DNA of 46,178 nt. It comes from Bacillota bacterium. GTDB lineage: Bacteria; Bacillota; Limnochordia; Limnochordales; ZCTH02-B6. The DNA lies in NCBI GenBank assembly GCA_017656145.1, contig JACDOI010000017.1, positions 1-46,178 on the forward strand, written 5' to 3'. Position numbers and translations under genes: made by a program. Numbering within the stretch: position 1 is the stretch's first letter; each line of letters starts with the position of its first letter. Shown in pieces: positions 1 through 10,834 of this stretch. Below the pieces are notes generated by a model. That model saw only the letters and a list, made by a program, of their open reading frames with translations. It ran no database searches and was not told where the DNA came from.

Positions 1-212
1 GGGGGCGGCGGGGGGCGCGGGCGGGGGGCGCCCCACCCCGCGGCCGGGCGGCCGGGGGGCGCCGGGGGCGCTGGCCCGGGAGGGGCGGCGCCCGCGCCGT
101 GACCCCGGCGCGGGCCGGCCCGGGACAGGAAGTCGAACGGTTTGGCGGAAAACCGGGCGAAGAAGGGGACCGCCGCCAGGCGGCAACGAAGCAAAGGAGA
201 GGTGGAGGGATC
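1..212. other. Extremely GC-rich leader before argG
   Basis: No gene is supported here. The first 100 bases contain only about four A or T, in long G and C runs, far beyond the already high GC of the rest of the window. From about 120 the composition becomes normal, and a purine-rich SD region (GGAGAGGTGGAGGG, about 196-209) leads into argG. No convincing promoter, ARG box or T-box was recognised. The G/C runs could be a real spacer or an assembly artefact at a contig end. Confidence 0.5.
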
Positions 213-1435
<1,223 letters not shown>

Positions 1436-1439
<4 letters not shown>

Positions 1440-2875
1440 CGACAAGCGGACCGCCGGCGCCGGAAGACCTTTGGGGCGGCCGGTTTCACAAGGAACTGGA
1501 CCCCCAGGCCCGGGATTTCCACTCGTCCGTCCGCTTTGACTGGCGGCTGTTTCCATACGACATCCGGGGAAGCATGGCCCACGCGCGGATGTTGGGCCGT
1601 TGTGGCATCATCCCGCAGGAGGACGCGGACCGGATCTGCGAGGGCCTTGAGTCCATCCTGTCGGACTTGAGCACCGGGCGGCTTGCGGTCGACCCGCGGG
1701 CCGAGGACATCCACAGCTTCGTCGAAGCCGAACTGACCCGGCGCATCGGCGACGCAGGCAAGCGGCTGCACACGGCGCGCTCCCGCAACGACCAGGTGGC
1801 GGTGGACACCCGGATGTACGTGCGGGATGCCATCGACGGGCTGGCGGGCCGGCTGCACGATGGGCAGCAGGCGCTGGTGGACTTGGCCGGCCGGTACCTG
1901 GACGTCATCATGCCGGGATACACCCACCTGCAGCGGGCCCAACCGGTGCTGTTCGCCCATCACTGCCTCGCGTATTTTGAGATGTTCTTCCGGGACCGGG
2001 AGCGGCTGGCCGACTGCCGGCGGCGGGCCGACGTCTGTCCCCTGGGCGCCGGAGCGTTGGCAGGGGTGCCCTATCCGGTCGACCGGGAAGGTGTGGCGCG
2101 GGAGTTGGGATTTGCAGCGGTGGCGGCCAACAGCCTGGACGCGGTCAGCGACCGGGACTACGTCATCGAGCTGGTGAGCGCCCTGGCCCTGATCATGGTG
2201 CACCTCTCGCGCCTGGGGGAAGAACTTGTCCTCTGGGCCAGCCAGGAGTTCGGGTTTGTGGAGGTGGACGACGCGTTCGCCACCGGCAGCAGCATCATGC
2301 CTCAGAAGAAAAACCCGGACATGGCGGAGCTCGTCCGGGGCAAGGCAGGACGGGTCTTCGGGCATCTCCAGGCGTTGCTGGCGATGATGAAGGGCTTGCC
2401 CCTCGCATACAACAAGGACATGCAAGAGGACAAGGAGGCGCTTTTCGACGCGGTCGACACCGCCGCCGCCTGTCTTGGGGTCATGGTGCCCATGCTGCGG
2501 TCGTTGCGGGTTCGGGGCGATCGAACCCTGGCGGCGACCCGGCAAGGATTTCTCAACGCCACCGATCTGGCCGATTACCTGGTGCAGCGGGGAGTGCCGT
2601 TCCGGGAAGCCCATCGGCTTGTCGGCCAAGCTGTGGCCCGCTGCCTGGAAACCGGCAGGGCGCTGGAGGACTTGTCGCTTGAAGAATTGCGGGCACTGTC
2701 GCCGGTGATCGAGGAGGACGTCTACGCCGTCTTGGACATCCGCCGGTGTGTCGATGCCCGCAACAGCCGCGGCGGAACGGCCCGGGCCCAGGTCGAGCAG
2801 GCGCTGGCCGAGGCTCGCCGGCGGCTGGCCGGGCGCAAGCCCCCGCAACAACCGGGAGAACCCGCGCTCGGGTAA
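1436..2875 (+). CDS. argH: Argininosuccinate lyase
   Basis: Splits argininosuccinate into arginine and fumarate, the last step of arginine synthesis. The 479-residue product belongs to the fumarase/aspartase superfamily. Visible family motifs are HTARSRNDQ near residues 112-120, the TGYTHLQ-like segment ([11 protein letters not shown]), and the signature [15 protein letters not shown] at 284-298 carrying the catalytic serine. The ATG overlaps the argG stop by four bases (ATGA). The C-terminal 20 or so residues, rich in Arg, Pro and Gln, extend slightly beyond the usual family end. The gene converges on selD with a 33-base gap. Confidence 0.96.
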
Positions 2876-2908
2876 GACCGAGCCGCGTTGCGGCATGGGC
2901 GGTCGGGG

Positions 2909-3961
2909 TCAGGGGACGACCTTGATTCGCCCCGGCGGGCCGGCTTCCGCCTGGCCCACGATCGCCCTCGACCACGTCCCGGCCTTTTCCAAGCCTTCCA
3001 GGAGCACGTCCAGCCGATCCGGCGGGCAGGCGATGAGCAGCCCGCCGGAGGTGATGGCATCGCACAGCAGCATTCGATCTCGCTCGGGCACCCGCTCATC
3101 GAACTCGGCCCACCGGTCCGCGTGGCGGCGGTTGGCTCGGCTTCCGCCGGGAAAGACGTCTTGCTCCGCGTATTCGTACGCCGCGGGGATGACCGGAACC
3201 CGGCCCGCGGAGATGCTGAGCGAAACGCCGCTTGCGCGGGCCATCTCGGCCGCGTGTCCCAACAGCCCGAATCCGGTGACGTCGGTGACGCTCCGCACCC
3301 CGGCGGCGTAGAGCGCGTCGGTTACGTCGTTGAGCCGGGTCATGACCGCGATCGCTTCGTCGACGGTCTTTTGGGGCACAAGCCCGCGCTTTACCGCGGT
3401 GGTGATGACGCCGATGCCGATCGGCTTCGTCAGCACCAGAAGGTCGCCCGGCCGGGCGCCGGCCTTGGTCAGAACGCGATCGGGGTGAACGACGCCGGTC
3501 ACCGCCAGGCCGTACTTGGGCTCGCCATCGTCGATGCTGTGGCCCCCGACGATGACCGCACCGGCCTCCCGGATCTTGTCGGCCCCGCCGTGCAAGATGC
3601 TGGCCAGCACTTGTTCGGGCAGCCGGCGGATGGGAAACCCGACGATGTTGAGCGCGAGGATGGGCCGCCCGCCCATGGCGTACACGTCCGACAGCGCGTT
3701 GGCCGCCGCGATCTGCCCGAACGCGTACGGGTCGTCGACGATGGGCGTAAAAAAGTCCACCGTCTGCACAAGGGCCAAGTCAGGCCGAATCCGGTACACC
3801 CCGGCGTCGTCGGGCGCGTCGAGCCCCACGAGCACGTTGGGGTCGGCGATGGAAGACGGCAGGTGGCGCAAGACTTGCGCCAGGTCCTCAGGACCGATCT
3901 TGCACCCTCAGCCGGCCTTGGAGCTGAGCTGGGTGAGCCGCAATTCGTCCGCGGTGCTCAA
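2909..3961 (-). CDS. selD: Selenide, water dikinase (selenoprotein, in-frame UGA)
   Basis: Makes selenophosphate from selenide and ATP, the selenium donor for selenocysteine and selenouridine. The uninterrupted frame covers only 2909-3871 and lacks the catalytic N-terminus. Reading through one in-frame TGA at 3910-3908 restores a full 350-residue SelD. Codons around it read SSKAG-U-GCKI, the exact SelD active-site context, with Sec at residue 18 and the essential Lys at 21. The start is a TTG at 3961-3959, with a textbook SD (GGGAGGTGATC, 3965-3975) eight bases upstream and a sigma-A-like promoter behind it. Hairpins just after the UGA can serve as a SECIS element. Downstream, DVYAMGG and the ATP-binding GFGLLGHAAEM segment are typical. 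That the UGA is decoded is inferred, but the context is specific. Confidence 0.93.
3864..3907 (-). promoter_or_regulatory. Candidate bacterial SECIS element in selD
   Basis: Two adjacent hairpins directly follow the UGA on the coding strand. The first is GGTCC-TGA-GGACC (3895-3883), with its loop about 17 nt past the UGA. The second is TGGCGCAA-GTC-TTGCGCCA (3882-3864), an 8-bp stem with its loop about 33 nt past the UGA. Known bacterial SECIS elements sit inside the coding region, with an apical loop roughly 16-37 nt after the UGA and a G near the loop start; both hairpins fit. Which one SelB would bind cannot be decided here. Confidence 0.6.
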
Positions 3962-3992
3962 AAGGATCACCTCCCGGCCGGTTCGGAATTCC

Positions 3993-4021
3993 ATTGTATC
4001 AATGGGGCAAGCGAGCGGCAA
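3993..4021 (-). promoter_or_regulatory. selD promoter (sigma-A type)
   Basis: On the minus strand, TTGCCG (4021-4016), a 17-base spacer and TACAAT (3998-3993) form a good housekeeping promoter. The predicted start lies near 3986, giving a short leader of about 25 bases that contains the selD SD. Confidence 0.6.
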
Positions 4022-4106
4022 GCCTGACGGCCCGGGCGCGTTCAGGCGGCGACAATACGCCCTTTCGGGCTGGCTGTCCCATCTGGCCGTTGTGGCGAAG
4101 AAACGG

Positions 4107-4135
4107 TTGACACGCGAGGAAGGCTTAGCTATGCT
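4107..4135 (+). promoter_or_regulatory. ilv-leu operon promoter (sigma-A type)
   Basis: TTGACA (4107-4112) matches the -35 consensus exactly and is followed after 17 bases by TATGCT (4130-4135). Transcription should begin near 4142, just ahead of the T-box leader. It is divergent from the selD promoter, about 85 bases away. Confidence 0.7.
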
Positions 4136-4141
4136 AAAAAG

Positions 4142-4530
4142 AAATATTGCAAGACCAAGAACGGCAATGACGGGAAGTAGTAGGCGTCAGGCGGGCTCAG
4201 AGAGCCGGCGGTGGGTGAGAAGCCGGTGCCGCAGCCGTTGCCGAACTCGTCCCTGAGCTGCCGGCCCAACGCCGGGCGCGGCACCTCCAGGCTACGCGGT
4301 ATGCCTTCAGGGGTGGCGCGGTGAGGCGCCCGGTTATTAAGCCGTGCCGGGAGACCGCCGCCCAGGGCGGCGCACCCGTTATCAAGCCAGCTCACGGCCG
4401 GGCCTGGTGATGCCGGCGGTGAGTGACCGAGGCCGCCCGCCGCGAGGCGGCGGCAAGCTAGGGTGGTACCGCGAAGGCATGTCCCTTCGTCCCTGGTGAG
4501 CGCGCCGGGGATGGAGGGACATCTTGTTTT
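4142..4530 (+). promoter_or_regulatory. Leucine T-box leader with terminator/antiterminator
   Basis: A T-box riboswitch that should read through when uncharged tRNA-Leu accumulates. Stem I shows GGGAAGTAGTAGG (4172-4184), CAGAGAGCC (4198-4206) and the GGTGGGTGAGAAGCC distal region (4210-4224). The specifier loop reads GAA-CTC-GTC, with CTC (Leu) at 4246-4248. The conserved T-box AGGGTGGTACCGCG is at 4460-4473; its TGGT bulge would pair with an ACCA tRNA end, as expected for tRNA-Leu. The competing terminator pairs ATGTCCCT (4479-4486) with AGGGACAT (4515-4522), followed by CTTGTTTT. The specifier and downstream genes agree with leucine control of ilv-leu operons in other Bacillota. Confidence 0.93.
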
Positions 4531-4600
4531 CCGGTGCGAAAGACCGACAGCTTCGAGGGACGGGGACCGGCGCCCCGTTTCCGGCGAAGGAGGAGAGACG

Positions 4601-6337
4601 ATGTCCGCGATGGAATTGGCCGTTTCAACGGGAGGGCGCAAGACGCCCGCGCCCAAACTTCCGGGCGCCCGGGCGCTGGTCGAGTGTTTGAAGGCGGAGG
4701 GCGTGGAGTACATCTTCGGCCATCCCGGGGGCGCCGTATTGCCGATCTATGACGCGCTGTACGATTCGGGCCTGAAGACGATACTGTGTCGCCACGAACA
4801 AGGCGCCGCCCACATGGCCGACGGGTACGCCCGGGCCAGCGGCCGCCCGGGGGTTTGCCTGGCCACGTCCGGACCGGGCGCGACCAATCTGGTGACGGGA
4901 TTGGCCACCGCATTCATGGACTCCATTCCCTTGGTGGCCATCACGGGCAATGTGGCCCGGGCCCTCATCGGGAGGGACGCGTTTCAGGAGGCGGATATTA
5001 CCGGGATCACGTTGCCCATCACCAAGCACAACTTCCTCGTGCGCACCGCGCGGGAGTTGCCGGGGGCAATCCGGGCGGCGTTTCACATCGCCACCACCGG
5101 GCGCCCGGGCCCGGTGCTGGTCGATATCCCCAAGGATGTCGGTCTTGAGGAGGCGCCCTTTTCCTACCCCGAGACCGTCGATCTGCCCGGGTACAAACCG
5201 ACGTACAAGGGGCACATCCGTCAGATCCTGGCCGCGGCCCGGGCTATTATGAACGCCAAGCGGCCGCTGCTCTACGTCGGCGGCGGCGCCATTGCCTCGG
5301 GCGCCCATCGGGAAGTGCGGGCACTGGCGGAAAAGTGCCACCTGCCGGTGACGATGACGTTGATGGGGCTTGGAGCGTTTCCCGGAGACCACGAGCAGTC
5401 TCTGGGAATGCTCGGCATGCACGGCACCGCGTACGCCAACTATGCGGTACAAAACTGCGACGTCCTCATCGCGGTTGGGGCCCGGTTCGACGACCGCGTC
5501 ACAGGCAATCTGAAGACGTTCGCCCCCCGGGTGGAGCAGATTATCCACATCGATATCGACCCAGCGGAAATCGGTAAGAACGTCGTCCCTCACATCCCCA
5601 TCGTGGGCGACTGCCGCACCGTGTTGTCCGTCCTGCTGGAAAAGGTGAAGGAAAAGCGGCACCCCGAGTGGTGGCAGCAACTGGAAGAGTGGAAGCGGGA
5701 ATACCCGCTGCAGTACCCGGCGGCTGCGCCCGGCGAAATCAAGCCCCAGGCCGTATGTGAGGCCATTTACGAGGTGACCGGCGGCGAGGCCATCGTCGCG
5801 ACCGACGTCGGCCAGCATCAGATGTGGGCGGCCCAGTACTACAAGGTGCGCCATCCCCGGCATTTCATCTCGTCAGGGGGGCTGGGCACCATGGGATTCG
5901 GGCTGCCGGCTGGGATCGGCGCGAAACTGGCCCGGCCCGGCAAAGAAGTGTTCGTCATCGCGGGCGACGGAAGCTTCCAGATGAACATCCAGGAGCTGGC
6001 CACGGCAGCGGAGCACAACATTGCCGTCAAGGTGGCCATCATCAACAACCAGTATCTCGGGATGGTCCGCCAGTGGCAGGAATTCTTCCACGGACGGCGT
6101 TACTCCAGCAGCTACTTGGGCTCCCTGGATTTCGTCACCATCGCCAAGGGATACGGGATTAAGGGGATTTTGGTCACCGACCCGGACGACGTCCGGCCCG
6201 CTCTTGAAGAAGCCAGGGCCCATGACGGTCCCGTGGTGATGGACTTCCGGGTCACCCAGGAGGAAAACTGCTTCCCCATGGTGCCCGCAGGCGGATCCAA
6301 CAGCGAGATGCTGGGGCCAAAGGGATGGATGGAGTGA
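4601..6337 (+). CDS. ilvB: Acetolactate synthase, large (catalytic) subunit
   Basis: A thiamine diphosphate enzyme condensing two pyruvates to acetolactate (valine/leucine), or pyruvate with 2-oxobutyrate (isoleucine). The 578-residue product carries the cofactor-activating Glu at about residue 66 ([15 protein letters not shown]) and the ThDP/Mg motif from GDGS at 455 to NN about 27 residues later. The frame extends back to 4463, but that part lies inside the T-box and terminator and is not coding. The ATG at 4601 has the SD AAGGAGGAGA (4587-4596). A second ATG three codons on is a possible alternative. It is the first gene of the T-box-controlled operon; its end overlaps the ilvN ribosome-binding region. 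Confidence 0.96.
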   Translation: MSAMELAVSTGGRKTPAPKLPGARALVECLKAEGVEYIFGHPGGAVLPIYDALYDSGLKTILCRHEQGAAHMADGYARASGRPGVCLATSGPGATNLVTGLATAFMDSIPLVAITGNVARALIGRDAFQEADITGITLPITKHNFLVRTARELPGAIRAAFHIATTGRPGPVLVDIPKDVGLEEAPFSYPETVDLPGYKPTYKGHIRQILAAARAIMNAKRPLLYVGGGAIASGAHREVRALAEKCHLPVTMTLMGLGAFPGDHEQSLGMLGMHGTAYANYAVQNCDVLIAVGARFDDRVTGNLKTFAPRVEQIIHIDIDPAEIGKNVVPHIPIVGDCRTVLSVLLEKVKEKRHPEWWQQLEEWKREYPLQYPAAAPGEIKPQAVCEAIYEVTGGEAIVATDVGQHQMWAAQYYKVRHPRHFISSGGLGTMGFGLPAGIGAKLARPGKEVFVIAGDGSFQMNIQELATAAEHNIAVKVAIINNQYLGMVRQWQEFFHGRRYSSSYLGSLDFVTIAKGYGIKGILVTDPDDVRPALEEARAHDGPVVMDFRVTQEENCFPMVPAGGSNSEMLGPKGWME

Positions 6338-6339
6338 AC

Positions 6340-6888
6340 ATGACGGACCGCAGGGAGCACACTTTATCCGTTTTGGTGGAAAACCGGCCCGGCGTATTGA
6401 GCCGGGTGGCGGGCATGTTCAGCCGGCGGGGATTCAACATCGAGAGCATCGCGGTCGGCACCACCGAGGATCCCCGCTACTCCCGCATGACCATCGTCGT
6501 TCTCGGCGACGACGGCGATGTGGAACAAGTCACCAAGCAGCTGCACAAGCTCGTCGACGTCATCAAGATCTCGGAACTTGACCCCGCGGAGATGGTCGAA
6601 CGGGAGCTGGCCCTCATCAAGGTCAGCGCGGACCGGAGCAACCGGTCGGAGATTTTGCAGATTGTAGATATCTTCCGGGCCAAAATCGTCGACGTGAGCG
6701 ACCGATCGCTGGTGGTCGAGGTGACCGGCGACACGGACAAGGTCAAGGCCATCGTCGATCTGTTGCGGCCCTTCGGCATCAAGGAGATCGTCCGCACCGG
6801 CCGGGTGGGCATGGCCCGGGGGCCCCGGGGCGTGGAGGGGTCCAGGCGCGCCGTTCAGGGCTTGGAAGCGGTAGGGGCAGGCAGCTGA
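6340..6888 (+). CDS. ilvN: Acetolactate synthase, small (regulatory) subunit
   Basis: Binds IlvB, raises its activity and mediates valine feedback inhibition. The 182-residue product starts with a classic ACT domain (HTLSVLVENRPGVLSRVAGM, residues 7-26, then FSRRGFNIESI) and has the C-terminal IlvN domain (about 85-165). The ATG at 6340 lies two bases after the ilvB stop, with SD GGATGGAG within the ilvB end. An ATG at 6325 in the same frame has no better SD. The last 15 or so residues (Gly/Arg-rich) go past the normal family end. Confidence 0.95.
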   Translation: MTDRREHTLSVLVENRPGVLSRVAGMFSRRGFNIESIAVGTTEDPRYSRMTIVVLGDDGDVEQVTKQLHKLVDVIKISELDPAEMVERELALIKVSADRSNRSEILQIVDIFRAKIVDVSDRSLVVEVTGDTDKVKAIVDLLRPFGIKEIVRTGRVGMARGPRGVEGSRRAVQGLEAVGAGS

Positions 6889-6900
6889 GGGGACCTTTCC

Positions 6901-6945
6901 GGTGCCGGATTGCACGCATCCGGCGCCCGGCGGTGCCCCCGCCGC
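6901..6945 (+). other. Tandem GC hairpins between ilvN and ilvC
   Basis: GGTGCCGGAT (6901-6910) pairs with ATCCGGCGCC (6918-6927, one G-U). A second stem GGCGG/CCGCC lies at about 6930-6945. There is no T-run afterwards, so this is unlikely to be a strong intrinsic terminator. It may modulate the ratio or stability of the mRNA segments. Confidence 0.45.
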
Positions 6946-6984
6946 CTGGGCGGACAAAGAACAGGTGAGGAGTTGAACGAGTTC

Positions 6985-8028
6985 ATGGCGGTCATTTATT
7001 ACGATCAGGACGCGAACCTCGACATCTTAAAAGACCTTACCATCGCGGTTATCGGCTACGGCAGCCAGGGGCATGCCCACGCGCTGAACTTGCGGGACAG
7101 CGGGCTGAAGGTCGTCGTCGCGAATCGCCCGGGAAGCGACAACTACCGCCTCGCGGTCGCGGACGGCTTCGAGCCGGTCAGCGCGGCCCAAGCCGCGGCC
7201 CAAGCCGACGTCATCGTCATGCTGGCACCTGACCACGTGCAGCCCAAAATTTACGCGGAAGAGATCCAACCCCATCTGAAAGACGGCAAGGCGCTGGTGT
7301 TCTCCCACGGGTTCAACATCCATTTCCGGCAGATCGTGCCGCCGCCCGGCATCGACGTTTTCATGGTCGCTCCGAAGAGCCCGGGCCACCTGGTGCGCCG
7401 CATGTACCAGGCCGGGCAAGGAGTGCCGGGCTTGTTGGCGGTCCATCAGGATGCGACGGGCCAGGCCCGGGAACGGGGCCTTGCGTATGCGAAGGGCATC
7501 GGCTGCACCCGGGCTGGAGTCATCGAGACGACGTTCGAGGAAGAGACGGAGACCGACCTGTTCGGCGAGCAGGTCGTGTTGTGCGGCGGTGTCACCGAGC
7601 TCATCCGGGCCGGGTTCGACACGCTGGTGGAGGCGGGCTACCAGCCGGAGATCGCGTACTTTGAATGCCTCCATGAGCTGAAGCTGATCGTGGACCTCAT
7701 CTACGAGGGCGGCATTTCGTATATGCGTTATTCCATCAGCGACACGGCCGAGTACGGCGATCTGGTTTCGGGCAAGCGGATCATCACCGGGGAAACCCGC
7801 CGAGAGATGCGCCGGATTCTCGAAGACATCCGTTCGGGCCGCTTCGCCCGGGAGTGGGTGCTGGAAAACCAGGCGGGCCGCCCGATGTATTCGGCGCTGC
7901 GGGAACGGGAGAAGAACCACCTTATCGAACAGGTGGGCCGCAAGCTGCGGGCGATGATGCCGTGGATTCAGACCCCGCGGGAGCGGGAAGCCGGGGGAGC
8001 GGCTCAAGCCGCAGCCGGCCGGGAGTAA
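6985..8028 (+). CDS. ilvC: Ketol-acid reductoisomerase
   Basis: Isomerises and reduces acetolactate or acetohydroxybutyrate with NAD(P)H, the second common step to valine, leucine and isoleucine. The 347-residue class I enzyme has its Rossmann motif [13 protein letters not shown] from residue 24, the [11 protein letters not shown] segment, and the metal-binding region [14 protein letters not shown] with the later Glu-rich site ([17 protein letters not shown]). The start is the ATG at 6985, where homology begins. GAGGAG at 6967-6972 is a slightly distant SD. The open frame upstream to 6910 lies in the hairpin region and is rejected. Confidence 0.96.
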   Translation: MAVIYYDQDANLDILKDLTIAVIGYGSQGHAHALNLRDSGLKVVVANRPGSDNYRLAVADGFEPVSAAQAAAQADVIVMLAPDHVQPKIYAEEIQPHLKDGKALVFSHGFNIHFRQIVPPPGIDVFMVAPKSPGHLVRRMYQAGQGVPGLLAVHQDATGQARERGLAYAKGIGCTRAGVIETTFEEETETDLFGEQVVLCGGVTELIRAGFDTLVEAGYQPEIAYFECLHELKLIVDLIYEGGISYMRYSISDTAEYGDLVSGKRIITGETRREMRRILEDIRSGRFAREWVLENQAGRPMYSALREREKNHLIEQVGRKLRAMMPWIQTPREREAGGAAQAAAGRE

Positions 8029-8074
8029 GCGGGGCGCCGGCAAGCCGGCGGGAAACCGATTGGGAGGAACAGAG

Positions 8075-9238
8075 GTGTTCGAGGAACAAGTGCAGTTGCG
8101 CATCCCGGGCCCCACCCCGGTGCCGCCGCGGGTCATGCGGGCGGCCGCCAAGCCCATTGTCAACCACCGGGGGGCGGTGTTCCGGGAGCTATACCGGGAA
8201 GTGACCGAACAGCTGCGGCAAATATTCCAAACTTCCGGGGACGTCGCGTTGATCACAGGTTCGGGCACCGCAGCCATGGAAGCCGCGGTGGCGAACCTGG
8301 TCTCCCCCGGGGAAAAGGTGCTCGTGTTGTGCGGGGGCAAGTTCGGCGAGCGGTGGGCCGAGATCGCCCGGGCGTTCGGCGCCCGCGTGGTGGAGTGGCG
8401 GTACGACTGGCGGCAAGGGGCCGAGCCGGAAGAGCTGGCGGCCAGACTGGCGGCCGAGCCCGATGTGGTGGCGGTATTCGCCACCCACAACGAATCGTCC
8501 ACGGGCGTGATGAATGACATCCGGGCGCTTTCGGCGGCCCGCCGGGTGGCATCAACCGGCCGGCGGCCCCTGCTTGTGGTCGACAGCGTCAGCGCCTTGG
8601 GCGGGGCGCCGCTGGCGATGGACGAATGGGAAGTAGACGCGGTCGTGTCGGGCTCCCAGAAGTGCCTGATGGTGCCGCCGGGACTGTCGCTGGTGGCCCT
8701 GGGACCGCAAGCGGCGGCCCGCCTGGAGGAAACCCGCAACCACCGCTACTACTTGGACCTTCGGGCGTACCGAAAAGCCGCGGCCAAGGGCGAAGGCCCC
8801 TATACGCCCGCGGTATCGCTGGTGCACGCGCTGCAGGAGGCGCTGTCCATGCTGGCTGAAGAAGGCCTGGAGAAGGCATACGCCCGTCACCGGCTCATGC
8901 GGGACATGATCCGCGCGGGCGTCAAAGCGCTGGGGCTGCCGCTCTTCACGGGCGAGCGATGGGCGTCGCCCACGGTTACCGCGGTGGCGGGGCCTGAGGG
9001 GCTGGACGTGGAGGCTTTCCGGCGCCTTGTCCGCCAGCAGTTCGGCGTGGAGCTGGCCGGCGGCCAGGGAGAGCTTTCCGGGCGCATTTTCCGCATCGGC
9101 CACATGGGATACGCCGGTCCGCTGGACATGATCTCGGCCTTGGCCGCGATCGAGCAGGGCCTCGCGAAAATGGGCTACCCCGTACAACTGGGCTCCGGCG
9201 TCGCGGCCGCCCAAGAGGTGTGGTCCCGATGGGGGTAA
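8075..9238 (+). CDS. Class V aminotransferase, probably phosphoserine or serine-glyoxylate/alanine-glyoxylate type
   Basis: A PLP-dependent aminotransferase of 387 residues in the alanine-glyoxylate/serine-pyruvate family. It shows the substrate-binding N-terminus PGPTPVPPRV, the cofactor-binding region LITGSGTAAMEAAV, VDSVSALGG, and the PLP lysine in SGSQKCLMVPPGL at residue 196. The gene overlaps serA by ten bases. From known serA-linked relatives, a role as the phosphohydroxypyruvate:glutamate aminotransferase (replacing SerC) is the best inference. The sequence alone does not exclude serine-pyruvate or alanine-glyoxylate activity. The GTG at 8075 is chosen because GGGAGG precedes it by about seven bases. 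Confidence 0.88.
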   Translation: MFEEQVQLRIPGPTPVPPRVMRAAAKPIVNHRGAVFRELYREVTEQLRQIFQTSGDVALITGSGTAAMEAAVANLVSPGEKVLVLCGGKFGERWAEIARAFGARVVEWRYDWRQGAEPEELAARLAAEPDVVAVFATHNESSTGVMNDIRALSAARRVASTGRRPLLVVDSVSALGGAPLAMDEWEVDAVVSGSQKCLMVPPGLSLVALGPQAAARLEETRNHRYYLDLRAYRKAAAKGEGPYTPAVSLVHALQEALSMLAEEGLEKAYARHRLMRDMIRAGVKALGLPLFTGERWASPTVTAVAGPEGLDVEAFRRLVRQQFGVELAGGQGELSGRIFRIGHMGYAGPLDMISALAAIEQGLAKMGYPVQLGSGVAAAQEVWSRWG

Positions 9239-10821
9239 AGGTGCTGGTGGCGGACCGCATCTCGGAGAGAGGCCTGGAGGTGCTCAGGCGGGAGCCGGGT
9301 GTGGAGGTCGACGTCAAGACGGGGCTGGCGCCCGAAGACCTGATCGGGTGCATTGGCGAATACGACGGGCTCATCGTCCGCAGCGGCACCCGGGTGACCG
9401 AGCCCGTCATCGCCGCCGCAAGGCGGCTGCGGGTCATCGGTCGGGCCGGCGTCGGTGTAGACAACATCGACGTCGAGGCTGCCACCCGGAAGGGCATCGT
9501 GGTCATCAACGCCCCTGAGGGCAACACGGTGGCGACCGCGGAGCACACCATCGCGATGATGTTCGCGCTGGCCCGCTGGATTCCCCAGGCCCACGCTTCG
9601 ATGATTCGGGACCGGCGATGGGACCGGCAGCGGTTCACGGGGATGCAGCTTCAGGGGAAAGTCCTGGGCGTCATCGGGCTGGGACGGGTCGGAAGCCAGG
9701 TGGCCCGGCGGGCGGTGGCCCTGGGCATGCAGGTGTTGGCCTACGACCCATACATCGCCCCGGAGCGGGCCCGGGAGCTCGGAGTGGAAATGGCTGAGGT
9801 GGATGACATTTGCCGCCGGGCCCACGTGATTACGGTGCACACGCCGCTGACCCGGGCGACGGAAAACCTCATCGGCCGGCGCCAGTTTGAGCTCATGCAG
9901 CCGGGGGTGCGGATCATCAACTGCGCCCGGGGAGGCGTCATCGACGAGGACGCCCTGTATGAGGCGCTCAAGGAAGGCAAGGTGGCTGGGGCCGCGCTGG
10001 ACGTATTCCGGGAAGAGCCGCCGTGGAATAGCCCCCTGCTGGAGCTTGATCGGGTAGTGGTCACCCCCCATCTTGGAGCGTCGACCACCGAGGCCCAGGT
10101 GCACGTCGCAGTGGATGTGGCTGCGGAGGTGCTCCGGGCGCTGAAAGGCGAGCCGGTGCGCAACGCAGTCAACTTGCCTGCACTGGCGCCAGAAGTTATG
10201 GAAAGACTGCTGCCCTACCTGGATCTCGCGGAGCGGTTGGGCCGGCTGTACACGGAGCTTGTGGGCGGCGGCCATCGCACCATCGAGCTGGTCTACAGCG
10301 GCCAGCTCGCGGAACTCGACTGCGGGCCGTTGACCCGAGCGGTGCTCAAGGGCATGCTCGACCCGGTCTTGCAGGAAGCGGTCAACTATGTCAACGCGCC
10401 GCTGGTGGCCCGAGAGCGGGGGATCCGGGTGTCGGAAACCCGGCAAAGCTCCGACGGCGATTTTCAGAGCCTGATCACGGTTCGGGGCAGCGGCGGTCCC
10501 GGGGGCGAGCGGACGGTGGCCGGCACCTTGACCGGGCGGGATGTGCCGACGCTGGTCGGCATCGACGGGTACCGGGTGAACGTCGACACGCCGGGGTATC
10601 TGCTCGTGGCTCGCAACGTAGACCGGCCGGGAATGATCGGGCGGGTCGGCACACTGCTTGGGGAAAACCGGATCAACATCGCCTTCATGCAAGTCGGGCG
10701 CAAGGCGGTGGGTGAAGTGGCCGTCATGGTCCTCGGGGTCGACGACCCCATCCCGCCGGCGGTCATGGAACGGTTGGAGCAGGTCGAAGATTTGTGGGAC
10801 ACCCGGTTGGTGAAATGGTGA
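9229..10821 (+). CDS. serA: D-3-phosphoglycerate dehydrogenase (long form)
   Basis: Oxidises 3-phosphoglycerate to phosphohydroxypyruvate with NAD, the first step of serine synthesis. At 530 residues it is the long type. It has an N-terminal substrate domain, the NAD-binding Rossmann fold ([13 protein letters not shown] from about 150), the catalytic region ([25 protein letters not shown]), an allosteric-substrate-binding domain (about 315-450), and a C-terminal ACT domain ([20 protein letters not shown]). The ACT domain suggests serine feedback. The ATG at 9229 lies inside the preceding aminotransferase gene with AAGAGGTG ahead; a GTG at 9220 is an alternative. Its position inside an ilv-leu operon places serine synthesis under the leucine T-box. 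Confidence 0.95.
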   Translation: MGVKVLVADRISERGLEVLRREPGVEVDVKTGLAPEDLIGCIGEYDGLIVRSGTRVTEPVIAAARRLRVIGRAGVGVDNIDVEAATRKGIVVINAPEGNTVATAEHTIAMMFALARWIPQAHASMIRDRRWDRQRFTGMQLQGKVLGVIGLGRVGSQVARRAVALGMQVLAYDPYIAPERARELGVEMAEVDDICRRAHVITVHTPLTRATENLIGRRQFELMQPGVRIINCARGGVIDEDALYEALKEGKVAGAALDVFREEPPWNSPLLELDRVVVTPHLGASTTEAQVHVAVDVAAEVLRALKGEPVRNAVNLPALAPEVMERLLPYLDLAERLGRLYTELVGGGHRTIELVYSGQLAELDCGPLTRAVLKGMLDPVLQEAVNYVNAPLVARERGIRVSETRQSSDGDFQSLITVRGSGGPGGERTVAGTLTGRDVPTLVGIDGYRVNVDTPGYLLVARNVDRPGMIGRVGTLLGENRINIAFMQVGRKAVGEVAVMVLGVDDPIPPAVMERLEQVEDLWDTRLVKW

Positions 10822-10834
10822 GGAGGGTGGCATC

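Noticed and set aside
3909-3961. selD as an N-terminally broken pseudogene
   Set aside because: The stop is TGA exactly at the catalytic Sec/Cys position, with SECIS-like hairpins and an intact SD and promoter; recoding explains it better.
2888-4027. Plus-strand open frame opposite selD
   Set aside because: Antisense shadow; the selD frame with its UGA, SD and promoter explains the region.
4463-4600. 46-codon N-terminal extension of ilvB
   Set aside because: Lies in the T-box antiterminator and terminator; the ATG at 4601 has the proper SD and homology.
7027-8739. Minus-strand open frame of 570 codons opposite ilvC and the aminotransferase
   Set aside because: Spans two certain genes in antisense; no family resemblance.
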